DNA from: Phyllobacterium bourgognense
GTDB lineage: Bacteria > Pseudomonadota > Alphaproteobacteria > Rhizobiales > Rhizobiaceae
Assembly (NCBI RefSeq): GCF_003337575.1
Contig: NZ_QPJM01000001.1
Span: 124,001-188,000, forward strand
Direction of reading: 5' to 3'
Length of the DNA: 64,000 nt
Shown: positions 45,039 to 53,839 of the stretch, one piece after another
How positions within the stretch are numbered: the stretch's first letter is position 1
Layout: every line of letters starts with the position of its first letter
The notes under the pieces: model-generated
Told to the model about the DNA's origin: nothing
Seen by the model: the letters and a program-made list of their open reading frames with translations, nothing else
Databases searched by the model: none
Program-made: the position numbers and the translations under genes

Positions 45039-46012
45039 TGACCGGCTCGAACAATCAACCCGGTACAGGCGAGACCTGGATCGACATCTGTGTCTGCACG
45101 TATCGTCGTGAGGAACTGAGAGCGACGCTGGTTTCGCTCGGGCAAATGCACCTGCCGGAAAAATGCCGCATACGCGTTATCGTCGCCGATAATGATGTCG
45201 AGCCCAGCGCCAAGGAACGGGTGGCAGCTATTGCGCCGGAACTCCCGTTTGAAGTGCGTTATATCCATAGCCCGGCAGCAAACATATCATTGGCTCGCAA
45301 TGCCTGCCTCGACGCCAGCACCGGCGACTATGTTGCCTTCATCGACGATGATGAGACGGCGTCGGAGGACTGGATAGAACGCTTGTTGACCACGGCACGC
45401 GATACGAATGCCGACGCGGTACTCGGACCCGTACGAGCAACTTACGCAAGCGATGCGCCACGCTGGATGAGCAAAGGTGATTTTCACTCGACCTTCCCCG
45501 TATGGGTACGCGGCGAAATTCTCACCGGCTATACGTGCAACGTCCTGTTACGCCGCTCCTCGACCTCCATCGGGAACCGGCGTTTCAGTCTGGCGCTGGG
45601 ACGAAGCGGCGGTGAAGACACACAATATTTCACCGAGATCCACCAAGCGGGCGGCAGGATTTCATACGCACCGCAAGCATGGGTTTTCGAACCGGTGCCG
45701 CAGGCGCGGGCACAATTTTCGTGGCTTTGCAAACGGCGTTTCCGCGTTGGTCAGACACATGGGCGAATGCTCAAGGGTGGATCAACCGGCGTGAAACGTG
45801 CCACGCAGATATTGCTTGCGGGTGCAAAGGCAGCTTTTAGCGTGTCTATGGCGCTTGTGACGGCCTTTTTTGCTACCCGGCGCAACCGATGGTTCCTGCG
45901 CGGCATTATGCATATGGGTGTCGTCAGCGGCCTGATAGGCATCCGCGAGATCGAGCAATATGGAGAGGCAGCTATGGTGTCAGCGAGGAGAGATAAATCC
46001 CGTGCAGCCTGA
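45038..46012 (+). CDS. exoM: Succinoglycan glycosyltransferase, ExoM
   Basis: A 324-residue GT2 enzyme expected to add the beta-1,4 glucose after ExoL. It carries IDICVCTYRREELRATLVSLG, IVADNDVEPSAKERV, the IDDDE metal motif and SGGEDTQYFTEIHQAGG. ATG 45038 follows GAGGGGAT and overlaps the exoA stop by one base. The C-terminal part is hydrophobic (about 265-300). Gene order supports the assignment within exoA-M-O. Confidence 0.88.
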   Translation: MTGSNNQPGTGETWIDICVCTYRREELRATLVSLGQMHLPEKCRIRVIVADNDVEPSAKERVAAIAPELPFEVRYIHSPAANISLARNACLDASTGDYVAFIDDDETASEDWIERLLTTARDTNADAVLGPVRATYASDAPRWMSKGDFHSTFPVWVRGEILTGYTCNVLLRRSSTSIGNRRFSLALGRSGGEDTQYFTEIHQAGGRISYAPQAWVFEPVPQARAQFSWLCKRRFRVGQTHGRMLKGGSTGVKRATQILLAGAKAAFSVSMALVTAFFATRRNRWFLRGIMHMGVVSGLIGIREIEQYGEAAMVSARRDKSRAA

Positions 46013-46931
46013 TGTCACCTTCATTATCGCCGCCTATAACGCAGCGGATACGATCTGGCGTGCGATAGAAAGCGCGCTCGCACAGCGTGGAGCGAGCGTG
46101 GAAGTCATAGTCGTCGATGACAGGTCCACCGACAACACCGCCGCCCTCGCCAGTTCGTCTCCGGATGAGCGGGTGCGCGTTGTGACGCTGGAAAGCAATC
46201 GCGGTCCCGGCCACGCCCGCAACGCCGCTCTTGCTCTCGCGAAAGGCCGCTGGATTGCGGTACTTGATTCCGACGATACGGTGTTTCCCGACCGCATTGC
46301 GGCGATGATAGCACGTGCGGAGAGTACCGGGGCGAGCGCCGCCGTGGACAATATCGAAGTGATAAAGGACGGCGAGACAAAGGGCGAGACGATGTTTCCC
46401 GTCCACTACCTTGCGAAAATCAACGAAATTACACTGGCGGATTTCATAGCTTCGAACCTCGTTTTCGTGACGACCTTCAATTTCGGCTACATGAAGCCGA
46501 TTTTTGAGCGCCGGTTCATCGAGGTGCATGGTCTGCGTTACGAAGAGAACCTGCGTATCGGAGAAGATTATATCTTCCTCGCATCCATTCTGGCGAAGGG
46601 AGGAAAATGCGTCGTGGAGCCATCAGTCGGATATGCCTATCATGTGCGTCCCGGCTCTATTTCGCGCGTTCTCGAAACGCATCACATCATCGCCATGTTA
46701 GAAGCGGACAAGACATTCCTGGCAAAATTCGAACTCGATCCTGAGGCCAGGGCTGCCCAAACGCGACGGACGCGCAGCCTGGAGGAGGCGAAATCCTTCC
46801 TCTCTCTCGTCGGTCATATCAAACGCAGATCGATCAGCGGGATCGTCGAGGTGGTATTGAAGGACCCTGCGGCGCTTCGCCATCTCTCTATGCCTATCGG
46901 AATACGTCTCAGGCGCTTGATCCCGTCCTAA
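46002..46931 (+). CDS. exoO: Succinoglycan glycosyltransferase, ExoO
   Basis: A 309-residue GT2 enzyme expected to add the first beta-1,6 side-chain glucose. Motifs: VTFIIAAYNAADTIWRAI, EVIVVDDRSTDNT, VLDSDDTVFPDRIAA and LRIGEDYIFLAS. GTG 46002 follows GAGGAG about 11 bases upstream and overlaps the last codons of exoM; ATG 45960 is an alternative with a weaker site. The protein resembles the ExoU-like one at 30757 throughout, and the two may have arisen by duplication. Confidence 0.86.
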   Translation: MQPDVTFIIAAYNAADTIWRAIESALAQRGASVEVIVVDDRSTDNTAALASSSPDERVRVVTLESNRGPGHARNAALALAKGRWIAVLDSDDTVFPDRIAAMIARAESTGASAAVDNIEVIKDGETKGETMFPVHYLAKINEITLADFIASNLVFVTTFNFGYMKPIFERRFIEVHGLRYEENLRIGEDYIFLASILAKGGKCVVEPSVGYAYHVRPGSISRVLETHHIIAMLEADKTFLAKFELDPEARAAQTRRTRSLEEAKSFLSLVGHIKRRSISGIVEVVLKDPAALRHLSMPIGIRLRRLIPS

Positions 46932-46982
46932 AGGCAGGCAGGCAGTCAATATTTTATATGAAAGCAAACAATCGGCGGTAAC

Positions 46983-49316
46983 ATGCATCAAGGCAATCAA
47001 CTTTTTAATGTTCGGCTAGCGGGAAGCCCGGAAGGGCAAGCCCACGCCGATAATTTCATTGACCTCGAGCACTTGATGACCATCGCCCGGCGGCAGGCGA
47101 AGACAGTCGCCATAACCGCTGGCGTGGGTCTGTTACTCGGCCTTGTTTACATCATTGCCGCCAAACCAGGCTATACGGCCGCGACAAGCATTTTGCTTGA
47201 CGACAATCTCGGAAAATTCGCTGATGAACCTTCGCCTGCACCTGCCAATATGCAGACAGACACAACAATTCTCAGCCAGATCGCGATCTTGAAGTCGGCC
47301 GAGCTCGCGGAAAAGGTCGTGAGAAAGGAAAAGCTTGACGAGAACGACGGGTTTATGAACCCGCCGCGCTCCATTTTCGCATCGGCCATTTCCACAGTGC
47401 GGTCCATCGTCGGGCTTTTCAGTAGCAGCAGACCGGCCAATACGGATGGCCTATCCGCTGCGGATCTCAAGGTCGAATATGCGGCATCGCTCTTGCAGTC
47501 CAACGTTGATGTCCAAAGGCAAGGGCGCAGCTTTGTCATCGATCTCACTTATACGTCAGACGACGCGGAACTCGCCGGAAGAATTGCGAAGGCCTATGCG
47601 GACGTCTATCTCTCGGATCAGCTGGACGCCAACTTCGATGCGACGCAAAGGGCGACAGTCTGGCTTCAGGGCCGCTTGAATGAACTGAAGGAAAGTTCGC
47701 AGGCAGCGGCCCTCGAGACCGAGCGCTTCCGGGCTGCCAATGGTCTTACGGCGGCGAAGGGAGCGCTGGTTTCCGAGCAGCAATTGTCAGATATCAATAG
47801 CCAGCTGATCCTGGCCCAGGCAGACACCGCGCGGGCGCGGGCGCTTTACAATCAATACAAGTCAATTTTGGCCTCAGGTCCCGAGGGCGCTGTCAACAAT
47901 GCGGCTGTTGTATCGGACCAGAGCGGCACCTCGGTGATAGGAACCCTGAGGGCGCGCTATCTGACGATCACCAAGCGCGAGCAGGAAATCGTCAGCCGTT
48001 TCGGCCAGGATCATCCGCAGGCCGTCAGTCTTCGCACCGAGGAGCAGGACGTTTCCCGGCAAATTTTCCAGGAACTCCAGCAAATAACCGAGAGCTACCG
48101 CAATCAGTATGAGGCTGCGCAGTCGCGCGAGACATCCCTGCGGGAAGGTTTGGAAAACGCCACCGGAAAAACTTCCATTGCAAACGAAGCGCTGGTGCAT
48201 CTGAGGGATCTCGAACAGAATGCCCAGGCACTGACCAATCTCTATCAAACCTATCTCGGCCGCTACCAGGAAGCGTCGCAGCAGCAGTCCTTCCCGATCG
48301 CCAAGGCGCGCGTGATTTCGGTGGCATCGACGCCGAAAGACCCGTCGAGCCCGAAGAAGAAACTCGCCCTCGCAGCCTCTCTGCTACTCGGCCTTTTTGC
48401 CGGCGCCGGTATTGGTGCATGGCGTGAATACCGTGAGCGCTTTTTCCGGGTTGGTGAAGATGTCCGCTCGCTTCTCGGCGTCAAGTTTCTTGGATTTGTG
48501 CCAAAACTCGAGGGTATAACGGAGGCCAAGAGAGCGCCTGTGGCATTGGAGGGACAAGCCGCCCCGCCCGCCGCCCGTACCAATATAATCCGCTTGGCTG
48601 TCGATAACCCATCGTCGCAATTTGCCGAAACATTGCGGAACGTCAAAATCGCTGCGGACGTTGTGCTGCAGGGCAAGGAAAGCAAGGTGATCGGTGTCGT
48701 CTCCGTTTTGCCGCACGAAGGCAAAACCACGATTGCTGCCAATTTTGCCGGACTGCTGGCCGCAAAGGGCGCAAAGACGCTTCTCATCGATGGGGATCTG
48801 CGCAATCCAGGCCTGTCACGCGCCCTGTCGCTTTCAACACAACGAGGGCTTGTAAAGGCGGTCATGGACGGCCAACCGTGGCAAAACTCCGTCAAGGTCG
48901 AGAACAAGACGAAGCTTGCCATCATTCCAACGGTGCTTCATCGGAATTTGCGTCACACCAGCGAGATTCTCTCGAGCCAGGGTATGAAGAAACTGCTGGA
49001 TGAAGCGCGCAATGTGTTCGAATACATTGTCATCGATCTTCCACCGCTTGGCCCGGTCGTTGACGCCAAGGCCTTCGCTCCGATGGCCGATGGTTTCGTC
49101 ATGGTGGCAGAGTGGGGCGTCACGCCTCGCGCACTCGTCAAGTCCGTGCTGCAAGCGGAGGCGGAAATCGCGCCGAAGATTCTCGGACTGGTCCTCAACA
49201 AGGTCGATATGAAGCGGCTTGCAAAGTACAGCTCTTACGGAAGCACCGAACATTTCATGGAGCGATACTCAAGCTACTATCTCGATACGCCACGAATGGC
49301 CCCAACCAAAACATAG
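46983..49316 (+). CDS. exoP: Exopolysaccharide co-polymerase / BY-kinase, ExoP
   Basis: A 777-residue Wzc/ExoP-type protein controlling polymer length and export. It has an N-terminal membrane helix (about 40-60), a periplasmic Wzz domain with coiled coils (60-455), a second helix (about 461-480) and a cytoplasmic tyrosine-kinase domain with Walker A in LPHEGKTT (about 577), Walker A' LLIDGDLRNP (about 600) and Walker B YIVIDLPP (about 681). The C-terminus is tyrosine-rich (YSSYGSTEHFMERYSSYYLD), the typical autophosphorylation cluster. Partners would be ExoQ and ExoF. It ends five bases before a convergent phosphatase gene. Confidence 0.93.
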   Translation: MHQGNQLFNVRLAGSPEGQAHADNFIDLEHLMTIARRQAKTVAITAGVGLLLGLVYIIAAKPGYTAATSILLDDNLGKFADEPSPAPANMQTDTTILSQIAILKSAELAEKVVRKEKLDENDGFMNPPRSIFASAISTVRSIVGLFSSSRPANTDGLSAADLKVEYAASLLQSNVDVQRQGRSFVIDLTYTSDDAELAGRIAKAYADVYLSDQLDANFDATQRATVWLQGRLNELKESSQAAALETERFRAANGLTAAKGALVSEQQLSDINSQLILAQADTARARALYNQYKSILASGPEGAVNNAAVVSDQSGTSVIGTLRARYLTITKREQEIVSRFGQDHPQAVSLRTEEQDVSRQIFQELQQITESYRNQYEAAQSRETSLREGLENATGKTSIANEALVHLRDLEQNAQALTNLYQTYLGRYQEASQQQSFPIAKARVISVASTPKDPSSPKKKLALAASLLLGLFAGAGIGAWREYRERFFRVGEDVRSLLGVKFLGFVPKLEGITEAKRAPVALEGQAAPPAARTNIIRLAVDNPSSQFAETLRNVKIAADVVLQGKESKVIGVVSVLPHEGKTTIAANFAGLLAAKGAKTLLIDGDLRNPGLSRALSLSTQRGLVKAVMDGQPWQNSVKVENKTKLAIIPTVLHRNLRHTSEILSSQGMKKLLDEARNVFEYIVIDLPPLGPVVDAKAFAPMADGFVMVAEWGVTPRALVKSVLQAEAEIAPKILGLVLNKVDMKRLAKYSSYGSTEHFMERYSSYYLDTPRMAPTKT

Positions 49317-49320
49317 AGTT

Positions 49321-50115
49321 TTACGTCGAGAACACGCGGCCCTTCTTCTGCCAGAGCCGCAAAGCGCTCAGTTTCCCGGTGGAGAAGGCCGCGGTATCGA
49401 GGTTAAACCGCCTGCCTTCCTGGCGGGGGGTTTCTATCGGCGTGTGACCGTGAACGACCCATTGCCGGAGCAGATGAGCGTTTTCAAAGAATTCGCTGCG
49501 GATCGAAACAAGGTCGTCATCTTTCTGATCCTTCAGCGAAAGGGTGGGTCTTATACCGGCGTGTGCAAACAGAAAGCTTCCGGCGTCGATCATGATCGGC
49601 AAGTGACGCAGAAACTGTTTGTGCCGATGAGGAATTGAGGCGCGGATGGTGTCATCCAGCATTTGGGGCGTACGGTGAATCAGTCTCAGACGTTCCACGT
49701 CAATGCCGTAGGAAAGCAATGTCGAGTTGGCTCCCATGTGCCACCAGCCCGACAGAGACAGCCGCCCTTCCAGGTAGTCCAGCATGGCAATATCATGATT
49801 TCCGGTCAGGCATATGCGCTGGAAATCGGCGTGGGGTTTGTGAAGCAGGTGTTCGATAACCTGCGCGGAGGCAGGCCCCCGATCGATGTAGTCTCCCAGC
49901 ATGATAATGAGCTTTTTGCCTGGCAACTTGGCCGCGTCTTCGGTGATCATGCCTTCCAGTTCGAGCAGCTGATCGTAACAGCCGTGCACATCGCCGATCG
50001 TGTAAACGGCGGAGTCTGCGATATCGATTGAAAGTCGGCGTCTCGCGGACCGCGGTGCGGGCTTATCGGACTTCAACAATCGAAGAAGCGTCTTCAATAC
50101 TGGTTCCTCGCTCAT
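49321..50115 (-). CDS. PPP-family serine/threonine(tyrosine) protein phosphatase
   Basis: A 264-residue metallophosphoesterase with the full PPP motif set: GDVHG (41-45), GDYIDRG (74-80), GNHD (105-108) and VHGHTP near the C-terminus. It resembles bacterial PrpA/lambda-type phosphatases. The gene converges on exoP, leaving only four bases between the stops. That neighbourhood makes the ExoP tyrosine cluster a possible substrate, which is inference. The 250 bases upstream of the gene show nothing clear. Confidence 0.85.
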   Translation of the reverse strand: MSEEPVLKTLLRLLKSDKPAPRSARRRLSIDIADSAVYTIGDVHGCYDQLLELEGMITEDAAKLPGKKLIIMLGDYIDRGPASAQVIEHLLHKPHADFQRICLTGNHDIAMLDYLEGRLSLSGWWHMGANSTLLSYGIDVERLRLIHRTPQMLDDTIRASIPHRHKQFLRHLPIMIDAGSFLFAHAGIRPTLSLKDQKDDDLVSIRSEFFENAHLLRQWVVHGHTPIETPRQEGRRFNLDTAAFSTGKLSALRLWQKKGRVFST

Positions 50116-50367
50116 CAGCTCCCGACCCTTAGCCAGCTATTACGATACGTACAAGCGAGTGTGGTGTCCAAGCTGGATTTGTCATCTTCGTTTTCGAAAA
50201 ATATAGTGCTGAAAACAATGGCTTATAACGAATAAACGCATTCAAATGCAATCTCTCCGCGCAGGCGGCACGAGATGCATCATTCGTAGGGTTAATTGGC
50301 TATTTTGGGGCAGGCCGTGAAGCTGCGGGCGCGGCGCAGTCACCGCCGCCCCGGCAAGCTATTTCGT

Positions 50368-52383
50368 TTACAGGTTTTTCTCGCTGACAGGTTCGGATTT
50401 CACAGAACCTGCTATCGTCTGTTTGAAGATCGCGCGTTCAAGTGGTGCAGCCAGAGATTCAGCGTAAGGGGTGGCGATGTGATGACGATCACGGAAGGTC
50501 AACTTGCCATCGATCATGGCATGACAGATTGTATTGCTGCAGAAGAACTCCGTCATATCGATGTATCGTGCATTCTTGATGCCCGAAATGATCCCCTTTT
50601 CCGTCTCGGCATCGCCGTCATCGGCAGCCGCAGAGCGCGGTGTATCGCACACGGACGGGTCTCTTCCCTGCCAGAGAGCGCGCGCCACGCATTTGTCGAG
50701 ATAGGAGGTGTGGGTGGGCACATCGCGCAGGAAAACGACCTTTATTCCGGCATTGCTAAGCACCTCGACCGTTGATCTGATGCCGTCCGCCCATTCTTTT
50801 TTGCGTGCCGAATATTCGGAAGGATCGCCGATTTCATCCGTCAGATGGCTTATGGAAAGTTGTGAGATAATGACCGTGTGCGGTTTCATCGCGATGATTT
50901 CTTTGATCGCAAGCTCTCGCCAGTCATTACACTCCGTGTAATCTCTCCGCAGCTTCGAGTCCCGCGTCGTGATGCGGGTCGCCCGGCACGATGATTTCAG
51001 GTAAGTGACGAGACGGATATTATCCTTCTTTGCAATATCGACGAGCGGTGTCGACCAATGATCGGCATGCGAATCACCGAAAAGAACGACTTTTGTATTC
51101 GAGGATGCCGAGCCGAACACGCAGGGTTTCGGTTTGACCGTTTCGAGATCCAGCACGCAGCTCTTGTCTGTTGCCCGCACGGTGGAGGGCCGTTCTGCCG
51201 TTTCAAGGATCATTTCCTGCTGCGGACTTAGATTGCGTTTTGCGAGTGTGGCGCTCGCGTAGCCAACCGTCACGCCCGTCATTGTCAGTAGCGCGGCGAA
51301 GGCGAGGGACCGGCGCGTGCTGACCATAAGCCATGCATTCCGGCGTATCGGATTTTCGACGAAGCGATAGCTGAAAATCGACAATGCAAGGGTCAGCAGC
51401 ATGAGCAGGATACGTTGTACGCTGGTCAGATCAGGTACCAGCATCGCCGCATAAACGATGACCGGCCAATGCCAAAGGTAGAGCGAATAAGACAGCTTTC
51501 CAATCCACTGGGCGGGCTTGATTGCGAGAAGGGCCCTCGGTCCATAGGTACTCTGATGCACGCCGCTGAGCAGCACCATCACAGTTCCTATCGCAGGCAC
51601 CAATGCAACAAAGCCGGGGAAAGGACCCTGCTCGGATACGCGCAAATACGCTATGGCGATCAATGCAAGGCCAATCCAGCCCATCGCCGGCGAATAGGGA
51701 AATCGCTTGGCCCAATTGTTCAACAACGCCATAGAGGCAAGGCCCCCGAGCGCAAATTCCCAAGCCCGTAATGGTGAAAAATAGAAGGCCCAGGGCTGTG
51801 AAACAGCGGTCAGCCACGCGCAAAGCGCAAACGAAACGGCGGCGACGGCTGCCATCAGCAGGAACACGCCATGTTTACCCGGGCGTATCCGTGTAAACAG
51901 TAGAAGCAGCGCAGGCCAGGCGAGGTAGAACTGTTCCTCGACCGATAGCGACCAGAAATGAATGAAGGGGTTATTCGTGGCGTCGACAGCGAAATAGTCG
52001 AGAGACCAGCGGATGAGCCACAGGTTGATTATATACGTCGAAGCGAACAGTGCTCCCTTGGAGTAAAGCTGCTGCTCGGACGGCGCGAGGATAAAATATC
52101 CAGCGACCAGGGTAACCAGGATGACGAACAGCGAGGCTGGAAGCAGACGCCGTGCCCGCCGCGCATAGAACGTCCAAAGGTTGACCGTGCCGTGCTTGGC
52201 GATTTCCTGCTGAAGATGCTGGGTAATGAGATAACCGGATATGACGAAGAAGATGTCCACACCGACAAAACCGCCGGGCAGGCCGGTGTAGCCGAAGTGG
52301 AAGGCGATCACTCCAGAAACTGCCAGGGCACGTAGCCCTTCAATGTCAGGGCGGAATGTTTTTGATGCGGTGACGGCGCTCAT
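50368..52383 (-). CDS. OafA/YrhL-type acyltransferase with C-terminal SGNH domain
   Basis: A 671-residue membrane protein with the acyltransferase-3 domain (FRPDIEGLRALAVSGVIAFHFG, FVGVDIFFVISGYL, HFWSLSVEEQFYLAWP) and a periplasmic SGNH-like domain (VVLFGDSHADHW; FRDRHHIATPYAES with Asp and His). Likely an O-acetyl- or O-succinyltransferase for the exopolysaccharide, taking the place of ExoH/ExoZ, which are not seen here. ATG 52383 begins MSAVTASKTF; the AGGAG is about 30 bases upstream so the start is uncertain. Two dyad copies lie 60-95 bases upstream. Confidence 0.87.
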   Translation of the reverse strand: MSAVTASKTFRPDIEGLRALAVSGVIAFHFGYTGLPGGFVGVDIFFVISGYLITQHLQQEIAKHGTVNLWTFYARRARRLLPASLFVILVTLVAGYFILAPSEQQLYSKGALFASTYIINLWLIRWSLDYFAVDATNNPFIHFWSLSVEEQFYLAWPALLLLFTRIRPGKHGVFLLMAAVAAVSFALCAWLTAVSQPWAFYFSPLRAWEFALGGLASMALLNNWAKRFPYSPAMGWIGLALIAIAYLRVSEQGPFPGFVALVPAIGTVMVLLSGVHQSTYGPRALLAIKPAQWIGKLSYSLYLWHWPVIVYAAMLVPDLTSVQRILLMLLTLALSIFSYRFVENPIRRNAWLMVSTRRSLAFAALLTMTGVTVGYASATLAKRNLSPQQEMILETAERPSTVRATDKSCVLDLETVKPKPCVFGSASSNTKVVLFGDSHADHWSTPLVDIAKKDNIRLVTYLKSSCRATRITTRDSKLRRDYTECNDWRELAIKEIIAMKPHTVIISQLSISHLTDEIGDPSEYSARKKEWADGIRSTVEVLSNAGIKVVFLRDVPTHTSYLDKCVARALWQGRDPSVCDTPRSAAADDGDAETEKGIISGIKNARYIDMTEFFCSNTICHAMIDGKLTFRDRHHIATPYAESLAAPLERAIFKQTIAGSVKSEPVSEKNL

Positions 52384-52442
52384 GGGCTTGTCGAATACTC
52401 CCAGTTTCGGGAAATCTCCTGCCGGGCAGCATAGGTATATTT

Positions 52443-52457
52443 TGACGCGTTGCAACA
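52443..52457 (+). promoter_or_regulatory. Dyad motif copy upstream of the second SGNH acyltransferase (proximal)
   Basis: TGACGCGTTGCAACA. On the minus strand its TTGCAA could serve as -35 with TATGCT 16 bases further on as -10. Confidence 0.5.
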
Positions 52458-52461
52458 ATTT

Positions 52462-52476
52462 TGGTGCGACGCAATA
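52462..52476 (+). promoter_or_regulatory. Dyad motif copy upstream of the second SGNH acyltransferase (distal)
   Basis: TGGTGCGACGCAATA. It is 19 bases from the neighbouring copy, centre to centre, about two turns of the helix. Confidence 0.45.
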
Positions 52477-52500
52477 TTCTGTCCCGGCTGGATTGGATGG

Positions 52501-53232
52501 TCAGGCGAGTGTGCCCGTCCGGCGAAGTATGACGTTTTCCCCGTCTTCAAAGGTGAAATCCCCGAGCTGGCGCAGGAATTCATCCGTTGCGGTGCGGCAT
52601 CCACCATAGTCGTGATAGTCGTCGATCAAAACGACGCCATTCGGGCTCAGCCGGTCAGCGACCTTATTGAGGCAATACATGACCGGATCGTACCAGTCGC
52701 AATCGATATGGGCGAAGGCCAGCCGCTCCATTTTGGCGTTGGGCAGCGTGTTCTCAAACAAGCCTTTGTGCAAACCGACGCTGGAATTGTCGATAGCGAG
52801 GCCATACTTCCTGAATGACTGGCAGACGTCGTCATAGAGATTGTCGCGATATCCGTAATACTCGTCGCCGCCGAGCCCCGAAGACTTTCCGCTCGCGATC
52901 TTTTGGTAGCGGTCCTTCGATTTCACGTCGTCCTTTTCCGAAGTGGGAGGAGGGATCATGCTGAAAACGTCGAAGCCGTGGAAGCGCCGCCCTTGGCTCG
53001 TTGCCGTCGTGGCGAGAACAATCGCGCTTCCGCCTAGGGCAACGCCGAACTCCGCCACATCACCCGGTATTTGCCGCCGTCTAATCTCATTCAAGGCGGC
53101 TTCAAGACGCCTCAGCTTGCGCGGGGACAGATATGTAAGTCGATCCCGCCGGACCGATCGCGCCGTGGTACTCAGAAGGGATTGGTCAACCACGCGGCGA
53201 GCACGCCCGACCATAGCATGCATTGTAGCCAT
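52501..53232 (-). CDS. TylF/macrocin O-methyltransferase-like protein
   Basis: A 243-residue SAM-dependent methyltransferase. The SAM-binding region is PGDVAEFGVALGGSAIVLATTA, and the metal/substrate region has AHIDCDWYDPV and VLIDDYHDYGGCRTATDEF, as in the TylF/MycF group that O-methylates sugars in a metal-dependent way. ATG 53232 follows AAGGAGAACGTA. Next to exo genes it may methylate a sugar of the polymer or of another glycoconjugate; this is inferred from context. Confidence 0.8.
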   Translation of the reverse strand: MATMHAMVGRARRVVDQSLLSTTARSVRRDRLTYLSPRKLRRLEAALNEIRRRQIPGDVAEFGVALGGSAIVLATTATSQGRRFHGFDVFSMIPPPTSEKDDVKSKDRYQKIASGKSSGLGGDEYYGYRDNLYDDVCQSFRKYGLAIDNSSVGLHKGLFENTLPNAKMERLAFAHIDCDWYDPVMYCLNKVADRLSPNGVVLIDDYHDYGGCRTATDEFLRQLGDFTFEDGENVILRRTGTLA

Positions 53233-53374
53233 TACGTTCTCCTTCGGGGTGTGCCCATCTTTGAATCGTCTGTGCCGTTATGCAACCCGTGCAGTTGAAG
53301 CAACAGGTTGTGGTCATAGCATGGCAGGCCGGAGAACTTGTCAGCGAGAACGGCGATGCGGCACGGGCCAGCAG

Positions 53375-53707
53375 CTATTCTGAAGCCGACCCAAAGGTTA
53401 TCAGAATGACGGCGAGAATAGCCAATACCATTCCGAACGATTGGATGATGGTCAGTTTCTCGCCAAAATATGTCAGGGCAATCACGTTGACTGCAATGAG
53501 CTGGATTACAGCTGAAAGGCTGAACGCCGAAGACATTCCAACCTCGCGCACGAGGCGCAACATGATCAGATTGCCTACCGAATACAAAGCAATTGTCAGT
53601 ACGAGTTTCAGCGTACTCGGACCAAGCGCCCAATATTTCGCGCAACTTGCGGCAAGCAGGAAGGTGGCCGTCGAGAGGGCAAGTTGGAGAGAGGCGGCAA
53701 AAGTCAC
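53375..53707 (-). CDS. Small four-helix EamA/SMR-like membrane protein
   Basis: A 110-residue protein with four hydrophobic helices, as in half-size DMT/EamA transporters. Motifs resemble ArnE/ArnF or EmrE-like proteins (VIQLIAVNVIALTYFGEKLTI), including the conserved FGEKLT turn before helix 4. Start is GTG 53707 with a poor ribosome binding site. It may flip a lipid-linked sugar or export a small molecule; not determined. The 140-base gap to the TylF-like gene shows no clear features. Confidence 0.65.
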   Translation of the reverse strand: MTFAASLQLALSTATFLLAASCAKYWALGPSTLKLVLTIALYSVGNLIMLRLVREVGMSSAFSLSAVIQLIAVNVIALTYFGEKLTIIQSFGMVLAILAVILITFGSASE

Positions 53708-53839
53708 GTAAAACCCCAGAAAGAGTGGACAGCGAGTGACGTTACAGGAACTTCATTACCGCGAAGACTACGCCGAATGCATCCTTCGTTTTAGCCGCTA
53801 TCGGATTCGAACGGCCAGCACGCCGACGAAACCTGAAAA

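Noticed and set aside
30757-46931. exoU-like and exoO genes as a recent tandem duplication
   Set aside because: They share family motifs but differ throughout and lie 15 kb apart; divergence is compatible with the ancient ExoO/ExoU split.
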